DNA of 64,000 nucleotides from Procambarus clarkii (GCF_040958095.1 NC_091193.1:23044901-23108900); one strand, 5' to 3'. Shown: positions 27,101 to 36,375, counted from the stretch's first letter. Translations and numbers: made by a program. The notes: generated by a model not told the origin, from the letters alone.

Positions 27101-29154
27101 CTTTGGTATTGTGGCCACATTGCCTGCCTGAGACCATACATACCCTGGGTAGGGGTGCAGCACTGAAGCTACACATCAGAAAGGAGGCTCCGTGTATCCG
27201 ACATTATTAAGCTGGGGGACTGGCCTGTCAGGTGCCGACAGGTATTGTCACAGGAGGAGTCTTGGGCCCGGTATGGGAAGATTGCCCCAAATGACCAGTG
27301 TTGATGTTGATGTGGATGACATCCAGGCTGCTCTGCAGGTGTTAGGGGGTGCATCAGCGGGATTATTATAAGTTACAAGGATTCGCGGAGCAGCAGGGCC
27401 GACATCCATGGTCCGTGTAAAGTTCAATGGGCCCCTCCCTGACTGGGTGGCACTACACAGGACTTCGTATCAGGTTCAGCCCTACAACTTCCCTGTGTTA
27501 CGATGTTACACAGGGAAGCTTATCTATTGGGCCACAGTCGCCTCACCTACCGTAATGCAGCACGCTGTGCAAATTGCGGCAAAACAGTCCATACAGACAG
27601 AGATTTTATCGCCAGTGCACCACCGTTTATTGTGACCAGTGGTGTCCGACCCAGGAGGATACAGTGGAACACCTTCACTGCCCTCGATTTCATAGTGCTC
27701 GCATCAGACTACAGAGTGCTGTTTGTAGGCTGAATATTCCTCGCCTCACAGTTCCCGTTCTCCTTGACGGGGCAGGTGCGAGAGACGAAGATGTCCATCA
27801 TGACATCCTTCGCCACACCTTCCGCTTCAACTGTCATGTCCGTGGCCTAAAGAGTAAAATATGTGGCCTGAGGAGATTGCAGGGTCTATGGCCTGAAGAG
27901 ACTATAGGGACCTCATCCCTCTGCTATTTCCCGGTATCGGGCAGCCGGGGCGCATCCGATCCCACGATTGTCGTCGCCCCTAAATCAACACAAAAACATT
28001 GTTCATAGGGGAAATCTGGTTCCTAGTTATAAACAGATGACTTATGAAAGCCATTATAAGTTGGAACGGCCTGTATTGTACCTCAAAATGCCATTGGTAG
28101 CTTTAGCAATATAGCTAACCCTAATCCATCTCATTAGAAAAGTTCAATCACTTTTCTAAATATCAGTATCCATACAAGTTTCCTATTATAATCATTAATG
28201 TTATACGTGGTTATAGTTCTGCCATTTTTGTAGATCTACCTCCTTGTCTAATTCAATTTGTATTCATGAACATACTACACACAAATGGGTAACACTATAT
28301 CCCTGGGGCAGAAGTTACACTTGGTCCAAGCTATATGGAGGAAATGGTGGGGGAGGAAATGGTGGGGGGGGGGGAAGGCAGAGTAGGGGTAGTGTGCTCA
28401 TCCTCACCCCCCCCATTCTGCTGTGAATGCAGTTTCAAAATATGCACAAATGTTGCATATTTTTCTGTGGTTCTGGCTCCTCTGCCTATCTGGCATTTTT
28501 ACTTGCACCATAATAGTGTCATTTTCTAGGTCCCCTTGCATTTTACACTTTGATTCTTTTCTAGCTTTCTGTCTAACATCCTCTTGTTATTTCACTTTCA
28601 TCTCATTTTCCTATTCATTGCCAGTACAGTATATATTTTAAGAGGCACTTTTGTTTTTTGTAGTATTTAATTTGTATTTTTAACTAGCTTCTTTATACTG
28701 TATACATTATTTTAATTACATGAATAAAAGAAAATTTGGCATTACAAAAAAGACAGAGCAACTGAGCACATACTGAGCCCCCAAAAATTGAGATATTACT
28801 GTATTGTGCTTCCCTCATAGAACTACATACGTATCAAGCCCAAGTATTTGTAAACCACAAAACATTATACTATTGATTTTTAATTTGATTGTTGCACAAG
28901 ATTTCACAAGCAGTGTTTACCAACCTATATACTGTACAGTACTTGCCTTTACCAAAAAAAAAAAAAAAAGATATACATACCAACAGCAACCATGACATCC
29001 CCCTCAATAGCTTCAGGAATATCTGTGGTTGACTTCAGTATATTCTTCCACTTCAAACAATAATCTGAGAGTGTGAGTGTCTCTTGCTTCAACAGACCTC
29101 TGAAACGGTCGAGGTTCTGCTCGCACTCGACCCCCATTGTGTGAACAGCGCACT
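5973..29154 (-). CDS. DLGAP5: DLGAP5/HURP (mars)-like mitotic spindle protein, 7 coding exons, whole gene
   Basis: Seven coding exons on the minus strand join with consistent phases: 29137-28981, 25287-25154, 21816-21718, 18042-17866, 13028-12953, 7941-7825, 6121-5973. Total 909 nt, 302 aa plus stop. All introns are GT-AG. The product has a GKAP domain at residues ~5-120 ([19 protein letters not shown], then [20 protein letters not shown]), a basic helix ~162-182 ([15 protein letters not shown]) and the HURP-type motif [14 protein letters not shown] at ~228-241, which separates it from the synaptic DLGAP1-4/vulcan group. Known HURP/Mars proteins stabilise kinetochore microtubules and bind the spindle. 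Two full CDK consensus sites (TPTK, TPGK) suggest mitotic phosphorylation. The start is taken at ATG 29137: A at -3, G at +4 and no upstream in-frame ATG if spliced to the 32.4-kb exon. HURP proteins are usually far longer N-terminally, so upstream coding exons may be missing or this is a short form. The homology is seen in sequence; the function is inferred. Confidence 0.9.
6390..7500 (-). pseudogene. I-type LINE, RNase H to C-terminus fragment in the last HURP intron
   Basis: Minus-strand reading includes [20 protein letters not shown] and then a CX2C...H...C segment ([19 protein letters not shown]), the C-terminal zinc-like region following RNase H in I-group LINEs. Frameshifts and stops are frequent. 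The part above ~7080 is too degraded for a firm boundary. Confidence 0.65.
7825..7941 (-). CDS. DLGAP5: HURP-like gene, coding exon 6 (VFDAGFF motif)
   Basis: 117 nt, phase 1 at both ends; acceptor TATTTCTACAG, donor CCAG|GTAGTG. Encodes [14 protein letters not shown], diagnostic of HURP-type DLGAP proteins, plus the first half of a TP-G-K CDK-type site that is completed in the last exon. The giant VNTR lies about 250 bp upstream of this acceptor. Confidence 0.9.
8190..11889. repeat. 3.7-kb purine-strand VNTR (GGA/GGT-rich) in a HURP intron
   Basis: Plus strand almost entirely G and A with GGT runs. Four blocks are visible: ~8200-9660, irregular units of ~35-53 bp with variable (GGT)2-7; ~9661-10240, ten units of 57 bp; ~10240-10850, irregular; ~10850-11880, about 33 units of 31 bp, the first ~8 carrying GGTGGT where the rest carry GGAGGT. 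Because unit sizes are not multiples of 3 and TA-containing codons are absent, several frames on both strands stay open for more than 1200 codons; these are artefacts. The sense RNA of the host gene is the C/U-rich strand. Confidence 0.97.
12953..13028 (-). CDS. DLGAP5: HURP-like gene, coding exon 5 (short linker)
   Basis: 76 nt, phase 0 in, phase 1 out; acceptor TTTTTCCCAG, donor GATG|GTAAGT. Encodes a 25-residue polar linker ([20 protein letters not shown] and five more). It has no recognisable domain; it is accepted because its phases are exactly those needed between the flanking exons. Confidence 0.75.
13440..13880 (+). repeat. Pair of ~65-bp direct repeats (13440-13512 and 13817-13880)
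   Basis: Both copies contain TATTGGTTAGCAAGTAGGTA and GTACAATGCACAAAG, separated by ~300 bp that include a Tigger-like CTTTACGAAC segment. No coding content seen. Intronic to the HURP-like gene; the stretches 11890-12952 and 13880-16226 otherwise hold only AT-rich sequence and homopolymer runs. Confidence 0.7.
16227..17041. mobile_element. Non-autonomous Tigger/pogo-like (Tc1-mariner) element
   Basis: Ends CAGTGGAACTTAGACTTACG and, inverted, CAGCGGTACATCCATTTACG match at most positions and both continue AATT. Subterminal GTTACGACC motifs occur at both ends. The element is flanked by TA on each side. At 815 bp it is far shorter than a coding element; the interior has a short decayed frame reading [16 protein letters not shown], perhaps a remnant of the transposase start, plus a C14 run. 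It lies in the intron between exons 4 and 5 of the HURP-like gene. Confidence 0.75.
17866..18042 (-). CDS. DLGAP5: HURP-like gene, coding exon 4 (Thr/Ser repeat and basic helix)
   Basis: 177 nt, phase 0 at both ends; acceptor AATTTCAG, donor GAG|GTAATG. Encodes [19 protein letters not shown], then a low-complexity run T5-N-S6 from (ACC)n and (AGC)n codons, then [20 protein letters not shown], matching the basic helix after the GKAP domain in HURP. Confidence 0.88.
19297..21019 (+). pseudogene. piggyBac transposase (DDE_Tnp_1_7) pseudogene
   Basis: An intact N-terminal frame of 188 codons (19297-19863) has an acidic start ([20 protein letters not shown]) and a Ser/Pro linker. It continues conceptually as [17 protein letters not shown], then [20 protein letters not shown] (first catalytic Asp kept), then [18 protein letters not shown], then DYNKH and VDKCDMMV. 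In the second catalytic block the family's invariant Asp (TDN-Y-TS) reads His. Frameshifts, stops near 19925-20050, and a LINE insertion between 20578 and ~20712 also break the gene. Cut-and-paste activity is therefore not expected. Confidence 0.8.
20578..20712 (+). repeat. LINE 3'-end fragment inserted in the piggyBac gene
   Basis: GC-rich segment including CCCGGCCCGAGGCCAGGCTC and GGTCCACCAGGCTGTTG; the piggyBac frame stops just before it and resumes just after it (MVDSSKV). It resembles a decapod LINE/SINE tail. Confidence 0.6.
21718..21816 (-). CDS. DLGAP5: HURP-like gene, coding exon 3 (end of GKAP domain)
   Basis: 99 nt, phase 0 at both ends; acceptor TGCAG with a long pyrimidine run, donor AAG|GTAAGT. 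Encodes [19 protein letters not shown] and then a polar tail. Its donor lies only 55 bp from the end of a piggyBac element in the next intron. Confidence 0.92.
22138..23660 (+). repeat. Diverged satellite, ~175-190-bp monomers with a longer repeated module
   Basis: The motif GAACAATTTGATACCAAAAT recurs near 22340, 22570, 22735, 22910, 23225 and 23400, each time with AAAGATATAAATAATTTTGT or a variant nearby. A second module of ~210 bp (with GGGGAGTCACRCCGGGCTTT) occurs at ~22960-23165 and ~23445-23660. No coding content. It lies in the intron between exons 2 and 3 of the HURP-like gene. Confidence 0.85.
23735..24000 (+). pseudogene. CR1-type LINE 3' end fragment
   Basis: Reads [20 protein letters not shown], then [13 protein letters not shown], the usual C-terminus of CR1/L2-type reverse transcriptases, followed by a T-rich 3' end. 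From 24000 to 25153 and from 25288 to 26550 I see only AT-rich intron sequence. Confidence 0.75.
25154..25287 (-). CDS. DLGAP5: HURP-like gene, coding exon 2 (GKAP domain core)
   Basis: 134 nt, phase 1 in and phase 0 out, acceptor TTTCTACAG and donor GAG|GTAAGT. Encodes residues ~53-97 with [19 protein letters not shown] and [13 protein letters not shown], the most conserved block of GKAP/DLGAP proteins. Confidence 0.93.
26690..28010 (+). pseudogene. I/R1-type LINE ORF1 (gag-like) pseudogene
   Basis: The first part encodes a charged region ([19 protein letters not shown]), later [27 protein letters not shown]-like and [17 protein letters not shown], i.e. CCHC knuckles of a LINE ORF1, after frameshift correction. 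A second knuckle region follows ([19 protein letters not shown]). Related sequence lies at 50.0-51.0 kb (RTSYQV, CHNAARFANCDSTGHTDRD). Several frameshifts and stops. Located between exons 1 and 2 of the HURP-like gene; 28010-28980 holds only G-rich and AT-rich low-complexity sequence. Confidence 0.7.
28981..29154 (-). CDS. DLGAP5: HURP-like gene, first coding exon (ATG at 29137)
   Basis: Acceptor ATATTTTCAG ends at 29155 and donor G|GTATGT begins at 28980. The coding part gives residues 1-52 plus one base (phase 1 out): [16 protein letters not shown] and then a helix with YCLKWKNIL, the start of the GKAP domain. An alternative acceptor AG lies 2 bp downstream; both fall upstream of the ATG. 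Confidence 0.85.
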
Positions 29155-30219
29155 CTGAAAATATTAAAATTTTGTAGTAGTAGTAATAATGTAAAAAGAA
29201 CTTGAACTGTTAAAGCAAGATATAGAATCTGGGGAATAATTAAAAAGGTACAACGTTATGTCTATTAAATATTAAGTCTTACCTACTTTCAGTACACATT
29301 AAAAATACAAAATATATTACATAAATATAAATACAATACTGTACATATTGAATAAAAAAGCCTCGGGAAATAATGATCATCGGTACAGTAATATTTACTC
29401 AATTTTTTTTTTTAAATTAAATGTGTAATACAGTATTATTTGATCTCAAATTGTTTCCAGGGTTTTACCAGCTACTGAAATAATAGTTTATTATGCCATA
29501 GTTTATTTAAAGTGTCTTTTATAAACATCTGTGAGACACTTGCAAGATTTTAGTGCAGTGAAGCTGTTCCTATTTTGAATGACATTAAAGAGTAAAGAAC
29601 ATTTCTATCACTGGCAAGAAATGTTTGTCAAGGAATAGACAAGTCCTTGGAATATTAATATTTAAAGTTTAAAAGTATCCATACAAAAGCACTGCCACAT
29701 GAGAAGGCAAAATCAGCCTAGCAGGACCAAATGAGCCAAGAAAAAAATTGTATCTTCCTATTTCTACCATTTAATTTTCTACAATTTCTAAAGAATTGTT
29801 CACTATCATTCTAGAAAGTTTATCATTGTGAAATATGAGTCAAGTATGTGGCCATGAGCCACAAGTTCATCAGACCATTTAGTACTACTTCTGTTAAATA
29901 TACAACTGTTCAAGAATAATTAGAAATAAAGCAATTAATTTATCCTGTACCAAAGTAGCACAGCAAACTTGTCTCTTTATCCAAATAATGCCCAGTTGAT
30001 GGTTCCAATACACCACTACAGTATATACTGCAGCACTTTATAAAACAGCACAAAAATACTCATGGTCACATATTCGAGCCATAGGAAAAAATATGACTGT
30101 TCCCAGTGACATTCATTAATAAGTTGGTGGGCTACTGGCACTAAGGGTCAAATCAAGAGCAGGATGCATAATGCACAAGAGAACTTTACTATAATCAACA
30201 ATGACAAATTAACTAAAGG

Positions 30220-30400
30220 GTGCCAATCCTTAACTGTTGCCTCTGTTTACCCTTCAGTAAAATGGGTACCCGATTGTTAAATGATTTGGCGGGTCATATT
30301 CCGGGGAACATAGGATTAAGACTTGCCTGAAACACTATGCATGCTAGTGGCTGTATAAAAATATAAGAACTGTTGTATATATTATTTATATATATAAAGA
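30220..30400 (+). repeat. 5'-truncated tRNA-derived SINE (family as at 50.1 kb)
   Basis: Shares CCGGGGAACATAGGATTAAG-type sequence, AAAATGGGTACC and the tail core with the full copy at 50091-50382. The tRNA-like head is absent. The preceding 29155-30220 is unique AT-rich intron with no recognised feature. Confidence 0.7.
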
Positions 30401-30759
30401 AAAAAAAATTGGGCATCTGTCTGTCCAATGTAGCTAAAAATTGAGCTACACTGGCTCAAAATTCAAATACAGTAATCTGATAAGTGGGAGTATTTCAGTG
30501 AAGGCAACAGATTATGTTGCAACCTGCATATATAAAAAACTAACATTAATTAAATGAGACTTTGACATAGAAAAATAATGTGGTTCTTCAATACAAATCT
30601 TGTGCCCCCCCTATTTGGATTAGTGTATCCAAGCAGAGCCCTCATCTTCAAGACAATATACCTTTCTTGAGAGAAAGTATTGTATAATGCAGTGCTAAAA
30701 TCATTCCAAGTCAACTCATACCAGGAAAGATTGAGAGCTACAGGACTAACACTACAAAC

Positions 30760-31010
30760 CAGACATGACACGGCAGATTTTACACAAATTTAAAATAAAT
30801 AAAATGGAAGATCCAGACCACTTGTTTAAAAGATCACATATCACATACACGGGGAAACAGCTTCAAGCTCAACAAGCCACAATGCAGGACAGACAATGGG
30901 AGATGATTTTTCACCCACAGGCCACCCATGGAACTGCCTACCCGCTAAAACTAACTGCCAAGGCATTATATTGCAGTTAAAAATTCAGTTGGAAAAAATT
31001 ATCAGAAAAT
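30760..31010 (+). pseudogene. CR1/L2-type LINE C-terminal fragment, degenerate
   Basis: One frame gives PWNCLPAKTNCQG and then LQLKIQLEKIIRKC, resembling the WN-LP...FK--L end of CR1/L2 RT proteins; upstream TGKQLQAQQATM. Weakly supported because of short length and frameshifts. Confidence 0.4.
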
Positions 31011-31123
31011 GTGGGGGTGGGGGGGGTGCATATAACAAGCCACCAGCTTCCCGTTTCCATTATTCCCATTAGATGGATGGTGGCCCTCAGACTCGGGTAC
31101 ATTACCGAGTGGCTTTACCGGTC

Positions 31124-31376
31124 GAGCCGGTCGGCCGAGCGGACAGCACGCTGGACTCGTGATCCTGTGGTCCCGGGGTCGATCCCGGGCGCCGGCGAGA
31201 AACAATGGGCAGAGTTTCTTTCACCCTATGCCCCTGTTACCTAGCAGTAAAATAGGTACCTGGGTGTTAGTCAGCTGTCACGGGCTGCTTCCTGGGGGTG
31301 GAGGCCTGGTCGAGGACCGGGCCGCGGGGACACTAAAGCCCCGAAATCATCTCAAGATAACCTCAAGATCAAGATT
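31124..31376 (+). mobile_element. tRNA-derived SINE A
   Basis: The head resembles a tRNA: GGCCGAGCGGACAGCACGC (A-box region), anticodon-like loop, then CCCGGGGTCGATCCCGGGC (T-arm/B box with one change). The ends GCCGG/CCGGC can pair as an acceptor stem. The body includes CTATGCCCCTGTTACCTAGC. The 3' tail GCCGCGGGGACACTAAAGCC ... CTCAAGATAACCTCAAGAT is shared with the CR1-type LINE at 34.5-35.3 kb. A second copy lies at 55019-55266. RNA polymerase III would transcribe such elements. Confidence 0.88.
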
Positions 31377-31717
31377 ATGGCAGCAGTTGAAAAATAAGCT
31401 CATATTTGGGGATGCTAACAGTAACGAGAGAGACAGGGTCAGTCATGTCACAAACCAATAAAGGCAAGTTCCTAACCTTGTACAGTTAAGGTATTTATGA
31501 GAAAGCATCATACCAGTAGGCTCACCATGTATAGATAAATTTAGGACTCCTATAAAATTTAACGAATCCCACTATGAAATTCAACTAATTTTGTGGTAAA
31601 TTATTTGCTTCATAGCCACATCTAGTTATGTACTGAAATTCAGCCGTTACCGGCATAACTCACGTTAATTACAATAATTAATTGTGCCGGAGGACAGGCA
31701 GCCAGAGTATTATTATT

Positions 31718-32079
31718 ATAATAATAATAATAATAATTTATTTAGGAACAGTACATACATAGTTGCAGAGTTACAGTACAAACATTCTGTTAGATTTAAA
31801 GATAGAGGTAGTACATACAATACATAAAGCCACTAGTACGCATAGCATTTCGGGTATTCATCCAAGCTAGGCTTATATCGAGGTCCACCCCCACCCCCCC
31901 AGTTCGAATTACTGACCCTGACCAGGATGCAACACCACAACAAGCTAACTCCTGAGTACCTACTTACTTCTAAGTAAACAGTGCCATTAGAAATACGCCC
32001 ATTTCTGTCCCGCCCGGAATTCGAACCCAGAATTCTAGATTGAGAGTCGAGGACAAACCGGACTGCACTACCGGGACCT
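31718..32079 (-). mobile_element. tRNA-derived SINE F with L2-type LINE tail
   Basis: Minus strand starts with a tRNA-like head (GGTCCCGGTAGTGCAGTCCG, B box GGGTTCGAATTCC), a ~100-bp body, then ~140 bp nearly identical to the 3' UTR of the L2-type LINE at 53.8 kb (CGAAATGCTATGCGTACTAG; AACTCTGCAACTATGTATGT) and a (TTA)n end at 31718-31740. Confidence 0.85.
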
Positions 32080-32441
32080 AATGCTAAACACGCAGCTTTG
32101 GTGCCAGAGTCCACTGTGGGACTATAGCCCTAACACCAGTCCAGAGCATGAGTCAAGTTAATGTCAAAGTTAGGTGCACACAGCTCGGCAAAGAAGCAAA
32201 TTACTTGGCTGAAATCAACTTCGGGGGTCCTTCCTGAACTCTTAGTGTGACTAACTTGTCATATTCCACAGCAGATCTAGAGCTTTCAAGAAACTACAAC
32301 CTAAGTAACACTGCCAATATACACGTTCAACTCGAGTAATACTTTCTAACTGCCTAGTTGAAGGAACAGTGAGGTCCAGTTCCCGAACCTTGCCACAGGA
32401 CGGGTATGGAGGCCATAACAAAGGTACCCACCAAAACTTAC

Positions 32442-32690
32442 CAAAGTTACTTAGTCTCCGTAAACTACTGCAGCTATTGTTACGTACGGTAAGGCACTCA
32501 AATCCGCACAGGGCCCCACGTTATCCCGTGCAACAATAACTCAGCAGAAGGGTTACCCTGGAGTGGCGTGTGAAGAGCGTCTACTCCCTCGTCTCTCCCG
32601 CGACTCTTTGAATGAGCCAGAGGCGGCAACGGCTAGAGAGCGACCTCTCCCTAACAGCGGACCCTCGGCCTCGCCGCGCCTCATCTGCCG
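32442..32690 (-). promoter_or_regulatory. Probable 5' noncoding exon and GC-rich promoter region of the HURP-like gene
   Basis: A GC- and CpG-rich block in AT-rich surroundings. On the minus strand it ends in a strong donor (CTTTG|GTAAGTTTTGG, exon edge 32442) followed by a 3.3-kb intron leading to the first coding exon. Joined to that exon, the coding frame stays open upstream to an in-frame TAA and contains no earlier ATG. The upper boundary (transcription start) is not determinable; 32690 is only where the GC-rich composition ends. Association with this gene rests on strand, distance and donor quality. Confidence 0.5.
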
Positions 32691-33090
32691 GCGGACACAT
32701 AATCCTTCAATCTCCCACACTAAACTATAAACCTATACAAAATACTAACTCATTTGTTAATATTAACTCAAAAGTTGCCGGCTGAACTGTGTTGTCATAA
32801 TGGACGACGGATAAAATGTGGGTGGAGATTTGCCACGCAAAACTACCTCAAACACATAATTATACAGCTTGTCAGTATTATTAATTAAAAACTTACTATT
32901 CTATCATTTCTTTTGTTATTGCATACAACTTTTTTATAATTATTTCATCTCATACTCATTCTGTGAGGTCTAGTGCAAAAAGACTAACAAAAGGCACATT
33001 AATTAAAGGTCTTAATCAGACGTCTGCATATTGTAGTTCAGTTTTATAATAATTACTATAGGTATATTGCTTATTTGACATAATTGTTAT

Positions 33091-34190
33091 TTTTTTTTGC
33101 AGGGATATTCCTGCGCGGGCCCTAAGCCTCTGGCTTGCCCACTAAGTGTTGCTTGTTTCTGTTTTACTTGGGCGGAGTATGAGTATTTATGACTCGTAAG
33201 ATCGCTTCAGTAAGATTTTGCCATATGTGTTTAACAACTTCTTCTGCTCTGTTGAATCTAAGTTGAAATCTTAATGGGTTTGTAACTGTGCACTGTGTTA
33301 GATAATGTTCCAGTGGTCTGTCGGGCATTTCTCCACAGTGCTGACATTTCCTCTCATCTTCCGGAACCTGTAAGCCTATTTCCCATGCACTTGGGTATCC
33401 AAGCCTGATGCGATGTAAATGTATTTCTGTTGCTCTACTGCTCCCTTTCATCAAACTAAGTGGTTCGTAGTTGGTTGAATTCTTGTACCAACCCGCAGAT
33501 CCTGATGTTGCAACTACTGTGTTGTGGTCACTGTACATCTTTTGCATTGCTCTGTTTCTAATTACTTTCTTAAACTGTGATAGACTCTGTGGTATGTAAA
33601 TGTCAACATTTCTTCTCTTAGTTGCAAGTTTTGCAGCTTCGTGTGCAATGTCATTTCCTATTATTCCCACATGACTTGGCACCCAGTTGATAAGTACCCG
33701 TCGGCCTTGTCGTTTGAGTGTTAGCATTAATGATACGACATTTGTGATCAGATGTATGTTATCACATGTGTTCTTGTTGCAAGGTTTCAATGGCGGTTCT
33801 CAAATCTGTATGTATGATAACATGTTGTCGGTGTTCAGCAAGAGCATGTTCCAAAGCCTTTTGAATGGCTGGCATCTCTGTTTGTAAAGTCGAACACCCA
33901 TTTGAGAGCCTCCAACTATTTACAGAGTTTCCTGCTTTAACTGCAGCTCTGGTTTCTTGTCCCTGCTGGTCTACTGATCCATCTGTGAAGTAAGTGAAGC
34001 TGTCGGATGCCAAGTTTGCTTCTATATGCATCTGTGTAATGTTACGTAGCAGAGGAGGATTTGTCTGGTTCTTTTTTCCTTCAATAACCATAATCTTAAA
34101 ATCTGCTGGCGGAGATTCCCAAGCTGGGGTTTGCATAACAAACAAATTGTTAATGTTTCTATGTACATCTTATCATGATGTACCAGTAAG
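33091..34190 (-). pseudogene. I-type LINE 3' part: RNase H and C-terminal zinc region, poly-A end
   Basis: Two near-adjacent frames (34145-33762 and 33790-33164) encode an RNase H domain: FTYFTDGSVDQQGQETRAAV (first Asp), TEMPAIQKALEHAL (Glu), IIHTDLRTAIETL (Asp), INWVPSHVGIIGNDIAHEAA (His/Asp), separated by one frameshift near 33780. A zinc-like motif follows (CQHCGEMPDRPLEHYLTQC). The 3' UTR ends in a short A run at 33091-33099 after a GCAGGAATATCCCTGC hairpin. The element is 5'-truncated at ~34190. The stretch 32700-33090 is featureless AT-rich DNA. Confidence 0.85.
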
Positions 34191-34350
34191 GTAACCATTT
34201 ACTAGTAACATAATCATGATTACCTTAGTGATAAACGACCAACAACAGTTTTCCCTGCACCTTATAAGTATAACAGAAAATAGCAGCATTTAAATAGGTA
34301 CCCCGGGAGCTGGCAACTGTTGTGGGGTTGCATCCTGGAGGTCACTTGTT

Positions 34351-34490
34351 CAACCTCGGGGCACCTCGAGGCAACCTCGGGGCACCTGGAGGCAACCTCG
34401 GGGCACCTGGAGACAACCTCGGGGCACCTCGAGGCAACCTCGGGGCACCTGGAGGCAACCTCGGGGCACCTGGAGGCAACCTCCAGGTGC
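34351..34490 (+). repeat. 21-bp minisatellite, left block
   Basis: About six to seven units, each containing AACCTCGGGGCACCT(C/G)GAGG. Ends at the CR1-type LINE fragment. Confidence 0.93.
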
Positions 34491-35316
34491 TTTATATGAA
34501 AATATAAAAACGGAAATCACGTACAAAACACAGGCAAATCATAACATAGAACGAAAAGGCAATGTAAAGGATCTGGGTGTACTCATGTCGGAAGACCTTA
34601 CCTTTAAAGAACACAATAAAGTAGCCGTCACAACTGCAAGAAAAATGACAGGTTGGATAACGATAACTTTTCACACTAGAGATGCTATACCGATGATGAC
34701 ACTTTTCAAAACGCTTGTGCTCTCTAGAGTGGAGTACTGCTGCACAATGACAGCCCCTTTCAAAGCTGGAGAAATTGCTGACCTGGAGAGTGTGCAGAGA
34801 TCCTTTACTGCTAGAATCCACTCAGTAAAACATTTAAACTATTGGGACCGACTAAAGAGCCTAAATCTGTACTCCCTTGAGCGCAGGCGGGAGAGATACA
34901 TAATAATTTACACGTGGAAAATATTAGAGGGGCTGGTCCCAAACCTGCACACAGAAATAACACCACATGAGACCAGGAGGCATGGCAGGATGTGCAGAAT
35001 ACCCCCGTTGAAAAGCGGAGGTGCAACAGGTACTCTGAGAGAGAACTCTATCAACATCAGAGGCCCGAGACTGTTCAACACGCTTTAACTACACATAAGG
35101 AACATAACTGGCCGACCCCTCACAGTGTTCAAGAGAGAACTGGATAAGCACCTCCAAAGGATACCTGATCAACCAGGCTGTGACTCACACGTCAGGCTGC
35201 GAGCAGCCGCGTCCAACAGCCTGGTTGATCAGTCCAGCAACCAGGAGGCCTGGTCAACGACCGGCCGCGGGGACGCTAAGCCCCGGAAGCACCTCAAGGT
35301 AACCTCAAGGTAAGGT
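34491..35316 (+). pseudogene. CR1-type LINE 3' part (RT C-terminus and 3' UTR)
   Basis: The frame 34585-35088 (167 codons) reads LGVLMSEDLTFKEH, FKTLVLSRVEYCC, IADLESVQRSFTARI, LKSLNLYSLERRRERYIIIY and ENSINIRGPRLFNTL, the canonical RT C-terminal region of CR1-group LINEs. It is followed in another frame by FKRELDKHLQRIPDQPG. The 3' end contains CGGCCGCGGGGACGCTAAGC and terminates in ACCTCAAGGTA repeats. 5'-truncated. It lies exactly between two blocks of a 21-bp minisatellite. A minus-strand piece of the same 3' end occurs at 42853-43062. Confidence 0.88.
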
Positions 35317-35438
35317 AACCTCGGGGCACCTGGAGGCAACCTCGGGGCACCTCGAGGCAACCTCGGGGCACCTCGAGGCAACCTCGGGGCACCTCGAGGC
35401 AACCTCGGGGCACCTGGAGGCAACCTCGGGGCATCTCG
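35317..35438 (+). repeat. 21-bp minisatellite, right block
   Basis: Five to six units of the same 21-bp repeat as at 34351-34490, directly after the LINE tail. The following 35439-35878 is AT-rich with no recognised feature. Confidence 0.93.
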
Positions 35439-35878
35439 ATTCAAGCCTAAAAAACATATATGTATACACAATTAAAGTTTCCTGGTACCCGACATCGATT
35501 AAGAACATATAATCAATATTGCTGTTGTTACATGTTGCTAATACACATAGGTCAAAAACAATATATACATTTACCAAATATATCCTCATGTAGCCGAGGC
35601 GATAAACAAAATTACGATAATTGAGCCCCAATAATTATACGAAAATATAGTCGATCAGCCTCATACATTTTGCATTAGAAAAATGGGGTCGCCGTTAGGA
35701 CGTATCCGGGCTGCACTCTGAACTACGGCTGCTTAGAGATAGAGGTGCCACTCAAACAATTTGTTTACAATTTATATTCTACTGCTTTCTCTTATATAAT
35801 TTCATGAAAAATTAAAATTATTTTATAATAATTTATTTACTGAATATATTATATTGTGAATTATTTATTATATTTTAA

Positions 35879-36104
35879 ATGGAATACACAATAATGTCAT
35901 GTCCAAGCTTGGAAAATTATAAATAACATGATCTGGAAATATGAAGTTTAAAATATTTTATATTTTATGATATTTTAAATAAAAAAAAAGTAAACGTGCG
36001 TAGAAGAAAGTAAGGAAGAGCATGACAATTCAATTTCTTTCTTTATTATGCACCCCATACCCATCCCGTGGGCGGTGGTGTAAAGAATTACAGAGGCACA
36101 TAAT
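35879..36104. repeat. 226-bp direct repeat, left copy (target-site duplication)
   Basis: Identical to 40529-40754 except for one base (GAAGTTT versus GACGTTT, position ~35945). It abuts the (TTTCAA)n tail of the I-group LINE. Contains a stretch with GGGATGGGTATGGGGTGCAT on the minus strand that looks like the end of an older repeat. Confidence 0.95.
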
Positions 36105-36375
36105 TGAAATTGAAATTGAAATTGAAATAAGTTTATTGAGGTAAAATACACACAAAGGGATGAGGTAGCTCAAGCTATTCTCACCCCATTCAGTACAACG
36201 TGTTAATATATACAAATAAACACATCACAAACAATAAACATATTACCAAACATTCTGAGAGATAAACATCTACATTTCCACCTTTACACAAGTAGTATGG
36301 TACCAGACGTACACACATACTTTTATGACCTAGGTATACTGTATAGACAATTTGCAAGAGACATTCAACAAAAGA

